Of a stretch of 64,000 nt of DNA, positions 48,296-60,979 are shown piece by piece. The DNA comes from Tubulanus polymorphus (lineage: Eukaryota > Nemertea > Palaeonemertea > Tubulaniformes > Tubulanidae). Every line of letters begins with the position of its first letter. Within the stretch, counting starts at the first letter, position 1. The position numbers and the translations under genes were made by a program. A model generated the notes under the pieces. That model was not told the origin of the DNA, ran no database searches, and saw only the letters and a list, made by a program, of their open reading frames with translations. The DNA lies in assembly GCF_964204645.1 (NCBI RefSeq), contig NC_134036.1:8542704-8606703 (forward strand). Direction: 5' to 3'.

Positions 48296-48987
48296 GCAAA
48301 AACCGTAAGTTTCCCAAGTCTCTGTTTCTAGCTAACGCATGCGCACGTCCGTGCTAGGAAATCCTCTAAGTCGAGAAATCGGCAGAGTGCGCGTGCGTCA
48401 CTACATGTGAACTTTAGTAATGACAAGTCGCTGTAGTTTCTATTAGATTTGAATCCCGAAAAAAATATGTATCTTATTGTCGCTGGTTCGCCTTATAAGC
48501 TATTAGGTTCGAATCCCGAAAATTACTGATCGTATTTCAAGCATTACGACATGAACTTTGATTATCTCAGTCGCGCTGCTTCATTTTGTTTGCCGCGTTA
48601 AAAAAGTTGCAAAAGTTCACACAGCAGGTTCATTTCATGGTACTGACATGACTCAGTTCAGAAAAATACACACATGTAGTGATGCACGCGCACTCACAGG
48701 CACTCGCTGATGGGCTTGGGATACAGTTCCTGGGGGTTATTGATAATGTATCTGGTTTTGAGTGGTTATTCTGCAATAAATCTGAGAAAAAACATTTATC
48801 TTGCTTCTGTTGGAGTACTGATACGTTTAAAAAGATAATGGCCGCTGGCGGCTCCACGTGTCCAAGCCTATCGACGAGTGCCTGTGGCGCACTCGACCGA
48901 TTTCTGGACTTAGAGGATTTCCCAACACTTAACTAATGCGCATGCGTTAGAAAGAAAGGGAGACTTGGGAAACTTTACGGTTTTTGC
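48296..48987. mobile_element. Foldback element with 100-bp arms carrying NRF-1-like words
   Basis: The left arm 48296-48394 (GCAAAAACCGTAAGTTTCCC onwards) and right arm 48886-48987 (its inverse, ending TTACGGTTTTTGC) share AACGCATGCGCA and GGAAATCCTCTAAGTC. The interior has two tandem words ending TTCGAATCCCGAAAA, resembling polymerase III B boxes, and no gene. Confidence 0.75.
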
Positions 48988-49849
48988 GTACTGCATCTCG
49001 ATTTTAAGGCCTTGATACTGTGTCAATCGACAGTAACGTTATCACCTACGCTACCTTAATAGTATGTAGACGTATAAATAATATCACCGACGATAGCTAG
49101 ATCAATGGTTATACATGTAAAAGAAGTAAAAAACGAACCTTTTCTTCGAGACACATTCTCCCAGTTTTCGGCTTTTCAGCGGGGTGGTGTGTACAGTGGG
49201 TTAGTTCACAGACGTTCGATCCAGGTAGTTGCCCGGATGTTCGTGACGGTGCACGTTGGGTTCGAGTCCTTGCTATCTCCGCGAAATAATTAAACGATGA
49301 TTTTATCTTTTTTTGTAAAATAAAGGTTATATCAATCGAATAAAAGGCTTATTGTGGGTTCTTTTATTGCAGTAGTTTAAAAAAATATTTTAGGTGATTT
49401 TGTCAAATTCACGTCGAGAATAAAACAAAATCTAGTCGTCAAAATTCGGTCGAAATTACAGTAACGTCATATTGACGTCAAATATACATTTATAACCGCA
49501 ACGTCTGTATTTCGATGTCATTTCCACGTCATAATTTGGTCCTTGTGTTTACTGGGTGAAAACCATGCGAATGTTTTAACTATCTATATGATACCTCACC
49601 TTACCCTAATCATATCCCTAGGGGTAAAACGGACTCTGTTCTCAGAAGTGATGAAGTAGAAGTAATGAACATTTGAATTAGAATATCTTAACTTCGAGCT
49701 TGTAATATATTTTGATTGTGCGATGAACTCTTTTTAATTACTTGCGAGCTGCTTGTGAGCGATGTGAACTGTGCGAAAGCTTTCAGCATTATTTTAGTAT
49801 TACTGAACTGTTAATTTGTCGAATTTTCTAATTTCATTTGTACAATAAT
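48988..49849. other. Non-coding stretch with a SINE-like fragment
   Basis: At about 49170-49290 a GTGGGTTAGTTC word and, 75 bp on, a B box GGGTTCGAGTCC suggest a tRNA-derived SINE on the plus strand. 49556-49640 matches the tail found at 17140-17210 (GAATGTTTTAACTA, TCCCTAG), so this repeat may be SINE-associated. Confidence 0.45.
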
Positions 49850-51894
49850 GACTATGCTCATGATATGGATTTGATTTACGTATCAATATTTTCATGTTGA
49901 CGGGGCCTGATGATGGCCAATAGCAGTAGCCGAAACATTGCTCGTAGAACATCTGATTTTTAGCTGAATTCATTGTGGGATTTCTCTCGTTATTCACCAT
50001 ACACGGATATTGTATATTTTCTCGTTTTTTCATTTTTATGTTGGTTTTGAACTACTAAGATTCTGCGATTCTAGTACCTTATTAACTTTAGATGACAGTA
50101 ATACCTTCAACTTACATGTAAAATATGATCACTGCTGAAAGTGTTATAGTTAGGAATATCTATTTACTCCAGTGACAATATTTTGATTCAAAGATTTAAT
50201 TCAATCATCTAGTTTCAGTCTGTATGGTAAAACTGGCTAACCGAGAGCTAACCAATACCGGTATATAGAAAGTGGTCGCTTGAAAATTAGTTATTTTTAC
50301 GCAACAGGAATCTATCTTGATTACAAGGGCACTTCGATTAATCGTTTCAATAGTCACCACTGTAAATTAGCCAGTAGTTTAAATGACCGTATTCAATCAA
50401 CCGATTCGTATCCCAAGAACGAGACGTGTATCTAACCACAGTAATTATTCCTCTTCAAACGTTTGGTCATCGTATTGTACATCTATACATCATTACTATC
50501 TCCAGTTAATAGAAGTGCAATAAAATCTAGAATCTATGATTTGAGTTTTTTGGAACATAACAAATTGTGTTGATTTTTATGTAATTTAAATCAAATATTG
50601 GGAATATTTTACCGGGGGATTTTTACTTCGGGGATAACAACCTAAATTATTTTATATCATCGGTAAAAAATAAAACAACAATTGATCTTTACTACACTTG
50701 TATTCCTTTTGGAATTTAATATGTTATTTCGTACAATAGTTCATCACAGTGCGTCATTCGCGCTTAAATGTACAAAACTTCTTTACAGAGTTCAAAATAT
50801 AAACCAAAAATGGCTAAAATCTCAAGCATGTACTAGCGCTGACGGGGATGAAACCAAGTCTCGATTCATTGCCTAAAATGGACTGGGTACATTCATTCAG
50901 ATCAGGACTTAAATACGCTTATAATGAATATCTTGCATGATATCATTTTACATTACGGGTGTCTCAGTGGCCTGGTTTTACTTGTAAATTGTCATCAATT
51001 AATTAAACATCACAAGTAACTTCTGAATTGTGTTGCATTTACTTACGGCTTAATGACTGGTATATAATAGCTAGTCGGCTATAGAAAGACTAACCCGATA
51101 AAATTCCGTTAACCGTTCGTCCAGAGTCGAACACTCGCGCATTAATTCGCAACGATTTAAAAGAAAGAAAATGATTGCATGAAATCTAGTTTTCGTATCA
51201 ATCGGCGTCCAACCTCTTAAACCATCCTAAACACATTAGTGTAGTAGTAGTTTGTGTCTATTTGCTTTTGCTGATGTCATTTAACATAACAATGGAAATA
51301 TATTCGTTTATTTGGAAATTATATGAAGATATGGAGTAATTATATGACAAATCAAATCAAAGCAAGGCAAAACATAGCGCACTTCAAATTAATGATACGG
51401 CCTTAAAGACTTATCATATATTAACAGTCCAGTTTAACGACTATTGATATGAATAGTCCAGTTTTGATATGACTGTCGCAACAGTCGGAATAAAACCTAT
51501 GAAATCTAGGAGCATTTATCTCAAGAAATTTAGATTTGATAGAGATAATTGTATTGTATTGTATGAGGATTAAACATTTCAATGGCTGGTGATTATTTGT
51601 GATGAAGTAATCAGTGAGATGGACTGTTGATTTAGCCCTGATTGAGGCACTCAGGCCAAATAAAAATTTTAGATAAAACAGTGCATTCGTTGAAGCAGAA
51701 CACATGGTTTCAAACTAAATATAAGTAGCTAAACCGTTTATTTTTATTCCTAACTTTGCATCACTCCCGATATCAAAAATAATTCAACAGTTTGATTAAC
51801 GGACTGTTGCAGTTAACAACATGTCAATCTGATAGAGAAGGTATACAGAGGAACAAGAAAAGGACATCCAACTACACACTGAAAAAGCTTTATT
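49850..51894. repeat. Duplicated block, copy 2, left part
   Basis: Collinear with 21125-23175 with scattered substitutions and small indels. It breaks at the target sequence GCTTTATT (51887-51894), where the 5-kb element begins. Confidence 0.88.
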
Positions 51895-54800
51895 AAGGGT
51901 GTATGCGACAAATAAGGAAAATACAGTTAATTTCCCTGTTTTCGGCTTAAATTTGAAGTAGATGAAAACCTGTTTTCTTCGAATTGAAGCCACGGGAACC
52001 ACTTAACCTCATTTTCAAGCCGGCTTAGAATTGGCGATGTTGGGTTATTATGTCATTGATTTGCACAAAACGGACACCAGTATAATCAAATTCCCATCCT
52101 CGATGGCAAGCGTTTCCAAAAACCCAGCAACAGTGAGTTCCGGGAACTCATTTTGACATGGAATGTCGGAATCCAAGCCTTCGATAATTTCCCATCTCCA
52201 CCGTGACCCGATAGACTCAATTACTCAAATAATTTGCGGACCTCCCATTTTGACACGACATTAAGAATTCAAAACCCGCCAAGGAATCGACCACGAAATT
52301 CAATTAATTTAATTTTTAATACATGAATAAAAGTTAACCGGTAGGAAATTATACGGAACAATTATCATCTTACCCACGTACGTGTATATATATACCCAGC
52401 ATTATAGATATTATTGAAGTTTTCAGTTAAACAAGCCATAATAGAATTTAGGTGACATGAACTACTACCAAAAAATAAGCTTTTCATCTTATTCCTAAAG
52501 GAACTGGTTCAACACAAATCAGTTATCTATTTTGTTACTAGCATGCAAAGCAAAACATTCAAATGTTCAAAAACATTTAAATTTTTGATATATTCTAAAT
52601 GTATTGTTTGCTTTTATTTCTATTAACGGAATTGATGAAAAAGTTGTTTAGCTGAATCGCAGTATCGTCTCGCAACTGGATCTTTTATGACACAGTGTAT
52701 TATACTTTTTCCACTTTGGGGTTATTTTCTAAGTGATTCACAATACGCGAGCGGATAGTGATGGTGATTGAATACTGATTAAAGATAAAATGTCAGCTCT
52801 TTAATCTGTATTAGTGTATATGCCCATATAATAGCTAGAAAGGACATATGCAGCAAATAATCACGAATCTGAGGATGTTCAATGTATACACTGACTTTTA
52901 AGTGTTCTTAATATCCAGCAGTGATGTATAGTGTGTGTATTATTGAAGTCCGTGTCCATGTGCAATAGGTATTATCGAGTAGACGGAATGGCCTGGTCGC
53001 TTTCGGTCTATGTGGCTTTATGTTGTAATGTTACGGAATTATAAATAAAATGCTCTAGTATAGGCCTACAAAGAAAGTCTTTATAGCGGTCAAATGCATG
53101 GTCTCGAAGAAAGAGTGAACCATGCGAAAGTTATTTACAAAATAATGTGAATTATCAGGCCATGGTAGTAGGCGGCATTGCAACTGATTCGAAATAGTCG
53201 TGTCATCATTAAGAAATATCACATTTAGATTAATAGTTTTAGCCGGTGCTCGTGGTAATTCTGATGCGAGAATGGTGTGATAAGATTAAACCAAATGATA
53301 TTTTAATTTTCGTGTAGTGATAACAATTGGTCGTTTGATTCAGTTGTTCATTTTCTTGAAAATAGAAACCCTTATAGAACTCAGATGGAAAATCTACTAT
53401 GTTAATCCACTAGTTTAAGCAAGTTTCGTTTTATCTAAATAATATATTAATATATTTAGTGTAGTTTCGATCACAATGAGTTAAATTAGATATGATTATC
53501 ATTGTTATGAGAATGAGGCAAATTAGGTTGGACTTATGATCGGACGTTCCGGTTTCATACAACAAAACAAATAGAATGGATATTCTATATCATGAAAATA
53601 TATCAAATATGTGAAACAGTTCGCATTGACACGATGCAGTGATATTAATGAGCTATTTGTTCTATTGACGTTGACCATGAACATGAATAAAGGTACTTAA
53701 GTACCAGCAGAACAGTTTTTAGTCTTTGAACAGTCTAACTTAACTAAATGATATTTTCATTTAGGTATCTGCTTACAGCGTTCTATTTTCTTGTTTTGAA
53801 TAATTTTTTGTTTCATATTGGTAGCGACGTATTGGTTTGATGTCTGCTCGGGAATTCTATTACTGACGAAATAGAATTACCTCCAGTTGAAGAATCAACT
53901 TATAGTATTTGAAAAAAAAGATTTTAACGCCTGATTCATAAGTCCTCATTCAATATCTTCTGATATCTGTCTCATAATCGGGCAACGCATATAGTATAGG
54001 AGCAAACCTCACGGGTTTCAAAGGCCTGAAATAGGCTTTTGAGATCGGAATCGCTGTCGCCATCTTGTTATCATTTTAATACCGTCAACATTATTTAGAG
54101 CTTATGTTCATCTCTTATTTATTTGGCGTGTCCCTACAAACCCACCACAACTGCCGGGACTGAATTACGGGCTCAGAATTTGAAGTCAAAATTCGGGGTA
54201 ACGAATATTCTATGTATGGATTATCGCAGATTCACTGAAATTTCAGTTTATATAAAATATCCAGTTAAGAAATTCCAGTTCAGTAAATAATTCCATTCAA
54301 CCTGCACCAGCAAGCAACGATCTGGGGCTTTTAGTGTCGGCATTATATAGGCCTACATTGACATTCTGAAATAACTGAGCCATATTGACTGCATATTTTC
54401 TGCTCTCGTTTTCAACGAATAAATAGTCAGAAAGTTAATATTAACACATGACACTAGGCACGCTATGGTTAACATAATATTGAATTCGACCAGTCTACTG
54501 CGACACAGATTAAAGGTATCAGTAATGAAGACTAGTTATGAAAAATAGGGTCCGAGTGCTGACACCTACACCCTAAATTCTAGTAAAGAAATTATTTTTT
54601 CATGTGGTCCAACCAGTATTTGATAAATCTATGCCAATGAACCTACAGAAAGATAGATCGCATAGGAAACAGTTTAGGTGATGGTCTCACTGTATAACCT
54701 ATAGGGTTGCTAATGTTCACCTATTGATGACGATCGTTCAGCCGCTCTCAAGAGCTCTCAAGAATACTTAGTTCTAATCCATCCCAAAATGAATTGGGCC

Positions 54801-56877
54801 ATTTCTATTGAAGCCTTTTACCTTATACAAAAACAAGAGGATATCGCCATAGTTGCACCATGGGCTCGCTATAACAAAAACAACTGAGGAGGTCAATAGT
54901 CAACGGGATCTAATATTCGGTACTCTGCTATGCACTTAAAATGGACCTACGAAAATCCGAATACATCTCTACATTTCGTTTCATGTCTTGCGAGAAAATA
55001 GGAAAACCACACTATCAAAAAACGATGATGTCTTAAATGTGGCAAATTTAGGCAAATACTGACCTTCAAATTCAAACATTGTATTTATAGATTAATAATA
55101 CAACATACGATATACATCAATACACATAATTTAGTTATCGGGCCCATTGCAGGTCTACGCAATCTGATATTATTTGAATATGTATTTATAAAGGAAGATG
55201 ACGCGTTAACACGGTTGTTGATTGATAAGCGTGAGTCTATCTGGGTAACGGGTAATAATCCGCCACATAAACATCTAGCACTTCCAAATTTAATTTCATA
55301 ACATGTTAATCGATGATTCTCATCTTGATTAAGAAAAACATATATCGATGTTACTATTTCTACGGAGCACTAGATGATTGACGGTAATCCCTTCAAAGTG
55401 TACTATGAACGCCAGCGAAGCACACGAATCATTTTAAGGATTGATAACTTGATATTTTGATTCGAGGAGTACGAGTTGTTGATTAGATTCGAACCTCAGC
55501 CCATAGAGCAAAGACCATTGGCTAATTAAGGTCACGTGAAAATGGATAATTTATATTTAACATTAATTCAATGATTCTACATACATATATTCCTCAACAC
55601 CTTTGTGAAAAAAATTATCCACGGGTTTCTAAAATATTGCATTTTTCCACTATTTGACAATCTCTGCAGTATGCAATCCTTACTTCGAATTAAATACTAC
55701 GATCAGAATTACAATTTCATAACCTTGTTTATCAACTCTAGGTGACAGTGACCAAATGATAATTGAGAATAATAAAGAATATTGTTTCTGAAGTATACTT
55801 CAGAAACAATATTGCTTGGGGTATGTTTTCGATTGAATTCGATTAATTCGCCATATAAAACAAAAGCGATCAGACCATTTTAGTACCCCGATAATACGGA
55901 TTTAGGCACGGGTATTTGTGCGGGCATCATCATCTCCATATACACATGATAAATTATTGCTGGAGATTTATAATAAAAGTCAAAGCACTGATGCAGCATT
56001 GTAGTAAAGATTGACTGTTTATTTCCTGACGCCCGTTATTGCCTATAGGCCTACACAAGAATGGAGATCAGATGAAATGAAGTCCTGTCATTCAACCAAA
56101 CGGATATTCAATTAATTTCGTTAATAAAGAAGCAAACAAAACTAAAGAAATAAAATCATTTCTTTGACAGAATTTGAACTTGGACCTTGAATGCTTTGTT
56201 TTGCACACACCCAGCTACTAACAAAATAAACAACAGTCTGTATTGCCTATTGATTCATTGCGCATGTAGTGACGTCATTGTAGTGTATAATACTATTTCT
56301 CGTGGTTTTTATTGGGAGGTTGGAAAATAAATGCGCTTACACTCTGCAAATATGTTTTATACTCTAGTCTATCAAGCATCAGAATTTGATAAAGTAACTT
56401 ATCTATAATAATTGTGACTTTCATAATTACGGAACTTTGTTCCAGGTTTTGGAACCTAAAATTTCGATTGTTATAATATGTTTAAAAAGATGTATAGTGT
56501 ACAACCCACTGATTAATGAGGTTTCAATTTAGGTTTATATGCAGTGGACCTAATAATAGTAATACATAAGATAGAATAGTTTTTTTTGGAGTTTTTCTTT
56601 TGGATTCCGACATTCCATGTCAAAATGAGTTCCCGGAACTCACTGTTGCTGGGTTTTTGGAAACGCTTGCCATCGAGGATGGGAATTTGATTATACTGGT
56701 GTGCTTTTTGTGCAAATCAATGACATAATAACCCAACATCGCCAATTCTAAGCGGGCTTGAAAATGAGGTTAAGTGGTTCCCGTGGCTTCAATTCAAAGA
56801 AAACAGGTTTTCATCTACTTCAAATTTAAGCCGAAAACAGGGAAATTAACTGTATTTTCCTTATTTGTCGCATACAT
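51895..56877. mobile_element. 5-kb non-autonomous DNA element with 277-bp terminal inverted repeats
   Basis: TIRs at 51900-52176 and 56600-56876 are near-perfect inverted copies beginning TGTATGCGACAAATAAGG. The flanks repeat GCTTTATT (51887-51894 and 56878-56885), an apparent 8-bp target duplication with a few extra bases on the left. Copy 1 of the host block at 23170 is the unoccupied site. The 4.4-kb interior has no reading frame with a domain and is AT-rich. Eight-base duplications are made by hAT, P, Merlin and KDZ transposases, while TIRs this long are more usual in MULEs (9-11 bp). The family is therefore open. Confidence 0.88.
55778..55813. repeat. Perfect 36-bp palindrome
   Basis: AATATTGTTTCTGAAGTA is followed directly, without a loop, by its exact reverse complement. 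It lies inside the 5-kb element, 0.8 kb from its right TIR. Confidence 0.92.
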
Positions 56878-57895
56878 GCTTTATTCGGGTTTTTTTTACC
56901 AGGGGCCTTTACCTTGGGGTATATTTAACTAGGGGATTTTTACTGAAAGGGACATTTACGGGGCGAGGTTTTACCCGATCACATCGATTATTGAATGACA
57001 TGTTCGATAAGATCATGACAGAAACTGGTATCACTAGTACAATTTGATAATTTTCGCTATTCGGGTGGTTATGTGGATTATTGGCGATACCGTTGGTAAC
57101 TGACTAGCTATTTGTATCACTGATCGGACTGTGAAAATATGGCTTTGACAAAACCACAACGAGAAATGAATCACACGCAATATTTAACTCGGAGACAAGC
57201 TTAACCATGGAATCAGTAACGTCTTTTTCAGTCCATGGCTATTGGAAAAATCAATGAGAAATACTGCCTCCGACTGCCTCCGATTTTTATGACGAAAATA
57301 TATGAATGAATTCCGAACAGAATCAAATCAGGTTGTTCTTGGTATTGTGTATACATTTCATTTAGTGGATATTTCAATTAATTCGTGTAATTAGGAAAAA
57401 CTCGATCCAATAATGGGTTTTTCTTTCGGTTTTAAGTAATTTACAACTTTTACCAAATACGGACTACATGGTTTGACATTCAAACCAGTGATCGGCCTTA
57501 CGATCGGCCTTTCGTAGAATCCCCCTGAAGGTCACAATTTTAGTAATTTGACCTTGGGAGGTTTAAACCTCCCGAATCCAATTAGCAAAGTATCGGTCCT
57601 CTTTTTCGGCGACAATAAAAGTCCCATGCGCGTAACTTTCTATTGTGCGCCTGCCGCGTTTTGGGCACGAGTAGCTTACATAATCTCAATTGAAAGTTGA
57701 GATCACAGGCAGATATTGAGTTCTATGGGCCACACATTACATCATAAATTGGTCAGCAAATAAAGTGTTTTGTGGTATAAATGACATGTTTGTACTATTT
57801 TACGCTGTAAATTTATCATTTTTCAGGACTTAAGGACCAAAAATCGACGATACAAACTGAGAAAGTATAAAAAAAATTGAGAACGCAGTACAAGT
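56878..57895. repeat. Duplicated block, copy 2, right part
   Basis: Continues the match to copy 1 at 23172-24230 (CAGGGGCCTTTACCTTGGGG, then GACCTTGGGAGGTTTAAACC). The match fades before the EGF exon of copy 1, which is absent here. Confidence 0.88.
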
Positions 57896-58112
57896 ATATT
57901 TAGTACATTCGCATACCTGTCATTGTCATCGCAGTGGTGAACTAATAACTCAACTTTTTTACACAATACCTCGGCTGTATTCAGTGTACGACCGAAAAAA
58001 GTAATCTATTTGGGTCAGTCCTTAACCGAAATTCAGAAATTATTCAGGTGCTATCGAGACATATGACATAATTTGCACAAGGCCCCAGTTCGACTTGATA
58101 AGTAGGAGTAAT

Positions 58113-58182
58113 ATGACTGCGGTACGAAACTCTGGCTCATTCGAAAATATAGCAACTCAGAACGAAGTAGAGCCGTCTCAGG
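58113..58182 (+). CDS. Candidate first coding exon of an unknown gene
   Basis: ATG at 58113 opens a 23-codon frame (MTAVRNSGSFENIATQNEVE start) that runs to a good donor G|GTGAGTTC at 58182/58183. No downstream partner exon is seen before the viral-like element starts. It could be the stranded 5' end of a host gene interrupted by that insertion. Evidence is limited to the start codon and the donor. Confidence 0.25.
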
Positions 58183-58419
58183 GTGAGTTCAAATGATTCT
58201 ATATATAGACTTGTTTGTTTTTTTTTAGTATAAGTTAATTACCGTTGTGAAATTATATACATTACAAAATGATTCGCCACCGCGCACGAATGCACATTTT
58301 AGGCGAAATTTACAAAAAGAACGAAAACAAAATGAGTAATAGGAAATGTGTTGTTTCATACCAGAGGTCGAGAGGTCGAGACACCACTCATCACCACAAG
58401 TAATTTTTTTTCCTTATAA

Positions 58420-58746
58420 ATGGGAGATAGAAAAGCATTCTTAGCAACAATAAATAACAGAATTAAACCAGCAAAAAAACAATTTGAAATAAAAAAGTTA
58501 GTTGATGTTACAAAAGAAATTGAACATAAAATATTGAAATTAGAAAAGATAAAAACTAAATATGGAGAGAAAGTATCAGCGAATTTAAGCTACTGTAATG
58601 TTAGTACATCGCGAGAATTTAAAGTATTTTTACCTGATAAATGGCCTTCATTGAGTACAGAGGAATTAAAAGATTTAGAAGGATTTAAAATAATCTATCA
58701 TGGAAAAAATGAAGACGGTCATCATGATTTAGAAATTGTTGATTAA
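58420..58746 (+). CDS. Small AT-rich ORF of a Polinton-like element, unknown function
   Basis: 108 codons, ATG after an AT-rich leader. It has a Lys-rich N-terminal half predicted helical (IKKLVDVTKEIEHKILKLEK) and a C-terminal half with REFKVFLPDKWPSLSTEELK and an acidic end. It is intact and intronless, with AT-biased codons like the genes at 60-64 kb and unlike the host exons. I do not recognise the family with certainty; a small nucleic-acid-binding or virion accessory protein is a guess. It is read on the opposite strand from the other element genes. Confidence 0.55.
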   Translation: MGDRKAFLATINNRIKPAKKQFEIKKLVDVTKEIEHKILKLEKIKTKYGEKVSANLSYCNVSTSREFKVFLPDKWPSLSTEELKDLEGFKIIYHGKNEDGHHDLEIVD

Positions 58747-60592
58747 ATAAAAAATAAAAATAATGAATATCTAGAATCCAAAATGACCTTAATCGTTTTA
58801 CGAACAACTATAATCATGCCAGCCAAACATGTTATTATAAGAGAGTAGTACTTCATTTGAATATTGATCGATCAAACAGGTGTTGCAATTCAACGTTGTT
58901 GTTATATTAGATAGCTAGCAGTTATATAATAAGCACGTAATACATACAACACACACAGGTTACATTCTCTCTCTCGTGATTAAAAGGAATTCAGTTTTCT
59001 AGGTAAGTTTTAGCAAAACCACCCGACTTGACTCGCAGAGTTTTTAGGGGATAAGCATCCCGTTATTCAGAGGCGCCACAAGATACCTATCCCCAAGCAT
59101 TTCTACTTACACCCCTGTGACCCACACCTCACCAATTCTCCTTCAATGGTTGACAGGAAACACATTATATTAAAGGCGCCTAAAGTCTATCCCAGTAGTT
59201 ATGACCGCGGTGCATCAAAGAGACGGGATCCCTGTGGTTTCTATCACTCAGCCTTACGAGTAATTGAGGTCAAGCGACTACTGCATTCAAGAGTGAATAA
59301 TATACCATCAACTGGCCATTCATTAAAGTATATAAAATTCTAATTTTCATAATTTTACAAAATCCTTTCTTGAATTTTGAATTTCATTTTGGGAATAATC
59401 ATGTCATCTGGCAAATTCAATCTGATTGATTTTGTACATCTATAAACTCTTCAGAGTGTGAGCATATATAATCTGGAATTATCTCATGAGTCGAGTGTTG
59501 TTGTTTTGCTTGAAACACCATCTAAATATAATCTTTCAACTTGGAAATTGGTTTTGACACTACATAATGTAAACTCTGACTTTAGCATCCAGCGAAAATA
59601 TTCACTCTTGAGTGCAACAAGACTTCAAAACTGAATTTTCATTGCTCATTACTTCATTTTCTTGGATTAAGTGTGGAAAAGTTTTGCTCTTTATTCACTC
59701 TTGCCTGTAACCATAGTAACAAGCAGCTGGGGTCCAGGGAGTCAGCGATGCTCATGGTGAGTTTGACCACTTTAAGCTGTCAGTATCAATTGAATTGTTG
59801 TTGATACTGGCTCTTTGAGAGTAAAATGCCGCGGTCATAACCACTGGGATAGACTTTAATGCATTTCCTATCAACCCCTTACCCCCGAAAGGAGGATCGA
59901 AAGTCGAAACTGAAGGAGAACCACGGAGGGTGGACAAAGGTGCATTTTCGAAATGCCCCTGCAAGCCAAGCCCGGCGGCACTCCAGTGGTCGAATGAATT
60001 GCCTTATATACTTAGCTAAAACACCTAAGTAAATGTTGTTGGTGTTTACTAAAGAAATATGTGAAATTTGAAATTATAAATTATTCTGAATGAAAAGAAT
60101 ATAGGAATGAAAACTGATAAATGAATTATGGATTTTTAACTTAATTATGTTATAATTTGTAATCAAATTAGTCATCAATTATCCATGTTAATTAATTAAC
60201 AAATTCAAATTCAAATATTCATTTTAGCATCACACCCAGTGCTGCCATCTTTCAATTTAAGAAAAAACTAATAATAAGAAACGACTGTAATACAATATTC
60301 AAGTAAAAACTTCAAATTAAAAAACAAAATAAATTAATAAAAATAATGAATATCTAGAATCCGAAATGACTTATCTGGACAGTTCAATTGCTCCGCATAG
60401 ATAGACAAAAGTAGTGAGATATTCAATTAATTGGAAAAAATTAATTTTTTTGCTTTTTTTCTAAAATATTAATCCATTTTTTTATTGTCAATTTTGGAAT
60501 TTCAGAAGTATTTTCATTTTTGATAGAAGTTGTTTCAGAATTATAAATATCATGAATTTTATTTGATTTCTTATACCAATTCTTATACCAAT
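58747..60592. other. Insertion with 35-bp direct flanks inside the viral-like element
   Basis: A phrase of about 35 bp (AATAATGAATATCTAGAATC, then C-AAATGAC) occurs at about 58770 and again at about 60343, enclosing 1.57 kb that includes the foldback at 59010-59985. Flanks are AT-rich. No gene is seen; a 65-codon plus-strand frame at 59146 and a 70-codon minus-strand frame at 59752 lie in the foldback arms. Confidence 0.5.
59010..59985. mobile_element. Foldback/MITE-like element, about 1 kb
   Basis: The left arm (59015-59215) and right arm (59825-59985) are inverted: AAAGTCTATCCCAGTAGTTA and TGACCGCGG against CCGCGGTCATAACCACTGGG and ATAGACTTTA. An inner pair (TTCAAGAGTGAATAAT against ATTCACTCTTGAG) lies at 59287 and 59600. 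It is GC-richer than its surroundings, so it is probably a host-genome element landed in the viral-like DNA. Confidence 0.68.
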
Positions 60593-60952
60593 TCAATTTG
60601 AGTTCTCGGTTTTTTCTTCACAGTTAATTCCTTCACTTCTTCCACCTCGCTCATTTATTATAGAAAAATTTTTACTTTCAATATTTGAAAATGTTATAAC
60701 TCCAGTTGATAATAATGTCATAAATCCGCCTAATTGAAATGATAAATATCCAATCCATTTATTTAATTCAGTCATAACTAAATAATCATTTTTTAAATCG
60801 GAATATAATCTATTTTCATCCTCAATTGGTAGTATATAATTACATAATTTACTATAACCTTTTACTACATTTTCTGATATCGCGTCATTAATTCTAGCTG
60901 TTCTCGCGGTTTCATAAATCTTAAATAATCTAATAATTTCATCTGATTTCAT
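60593..60952 (-). CDS. Unknown ORF of the Polinton-like element
   Basis: 119 codons with ATG at 60952. It starts with a charged helical part (MKSDEIIRLFKIYETARTAR), has a hydrophobic segment at about residues 68-86 (WIGYLSFQLGGFMTLLSTGV) and ends Glu/Asn-rich. A membrane-associated or minor virion protein is possible; I do not recognise it. It follows the remnant at 60980-61191 on the same strand. AT-rich codon use matches the element. Confidence 0.5.
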   Translation of the reverse strand: MKSDEIIRLFKIYETARTARINDAISENVVKGYSKLCNYILPIEDENRLYSDLKNDYLVMTELNKWIGYLSFQLGGFMTLLSTGVITFSNIESKNFSIINERGGRSEGINCEEKTENSN

Positions 60953-60979
60953 TGTATCTAATTCATTATAAGTTAAATT

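Noticed and set aside
49170-49290. tRNA gene on the plus strand
   Set aside because: A good B box but about 75 bp to the A-box-like word and no cloverleaf; more like a SINE fragment.
59752-59964. Minus-strand 70-codon ORF
   Set aside because: Lies within one arm of a foldback element and has no domain.
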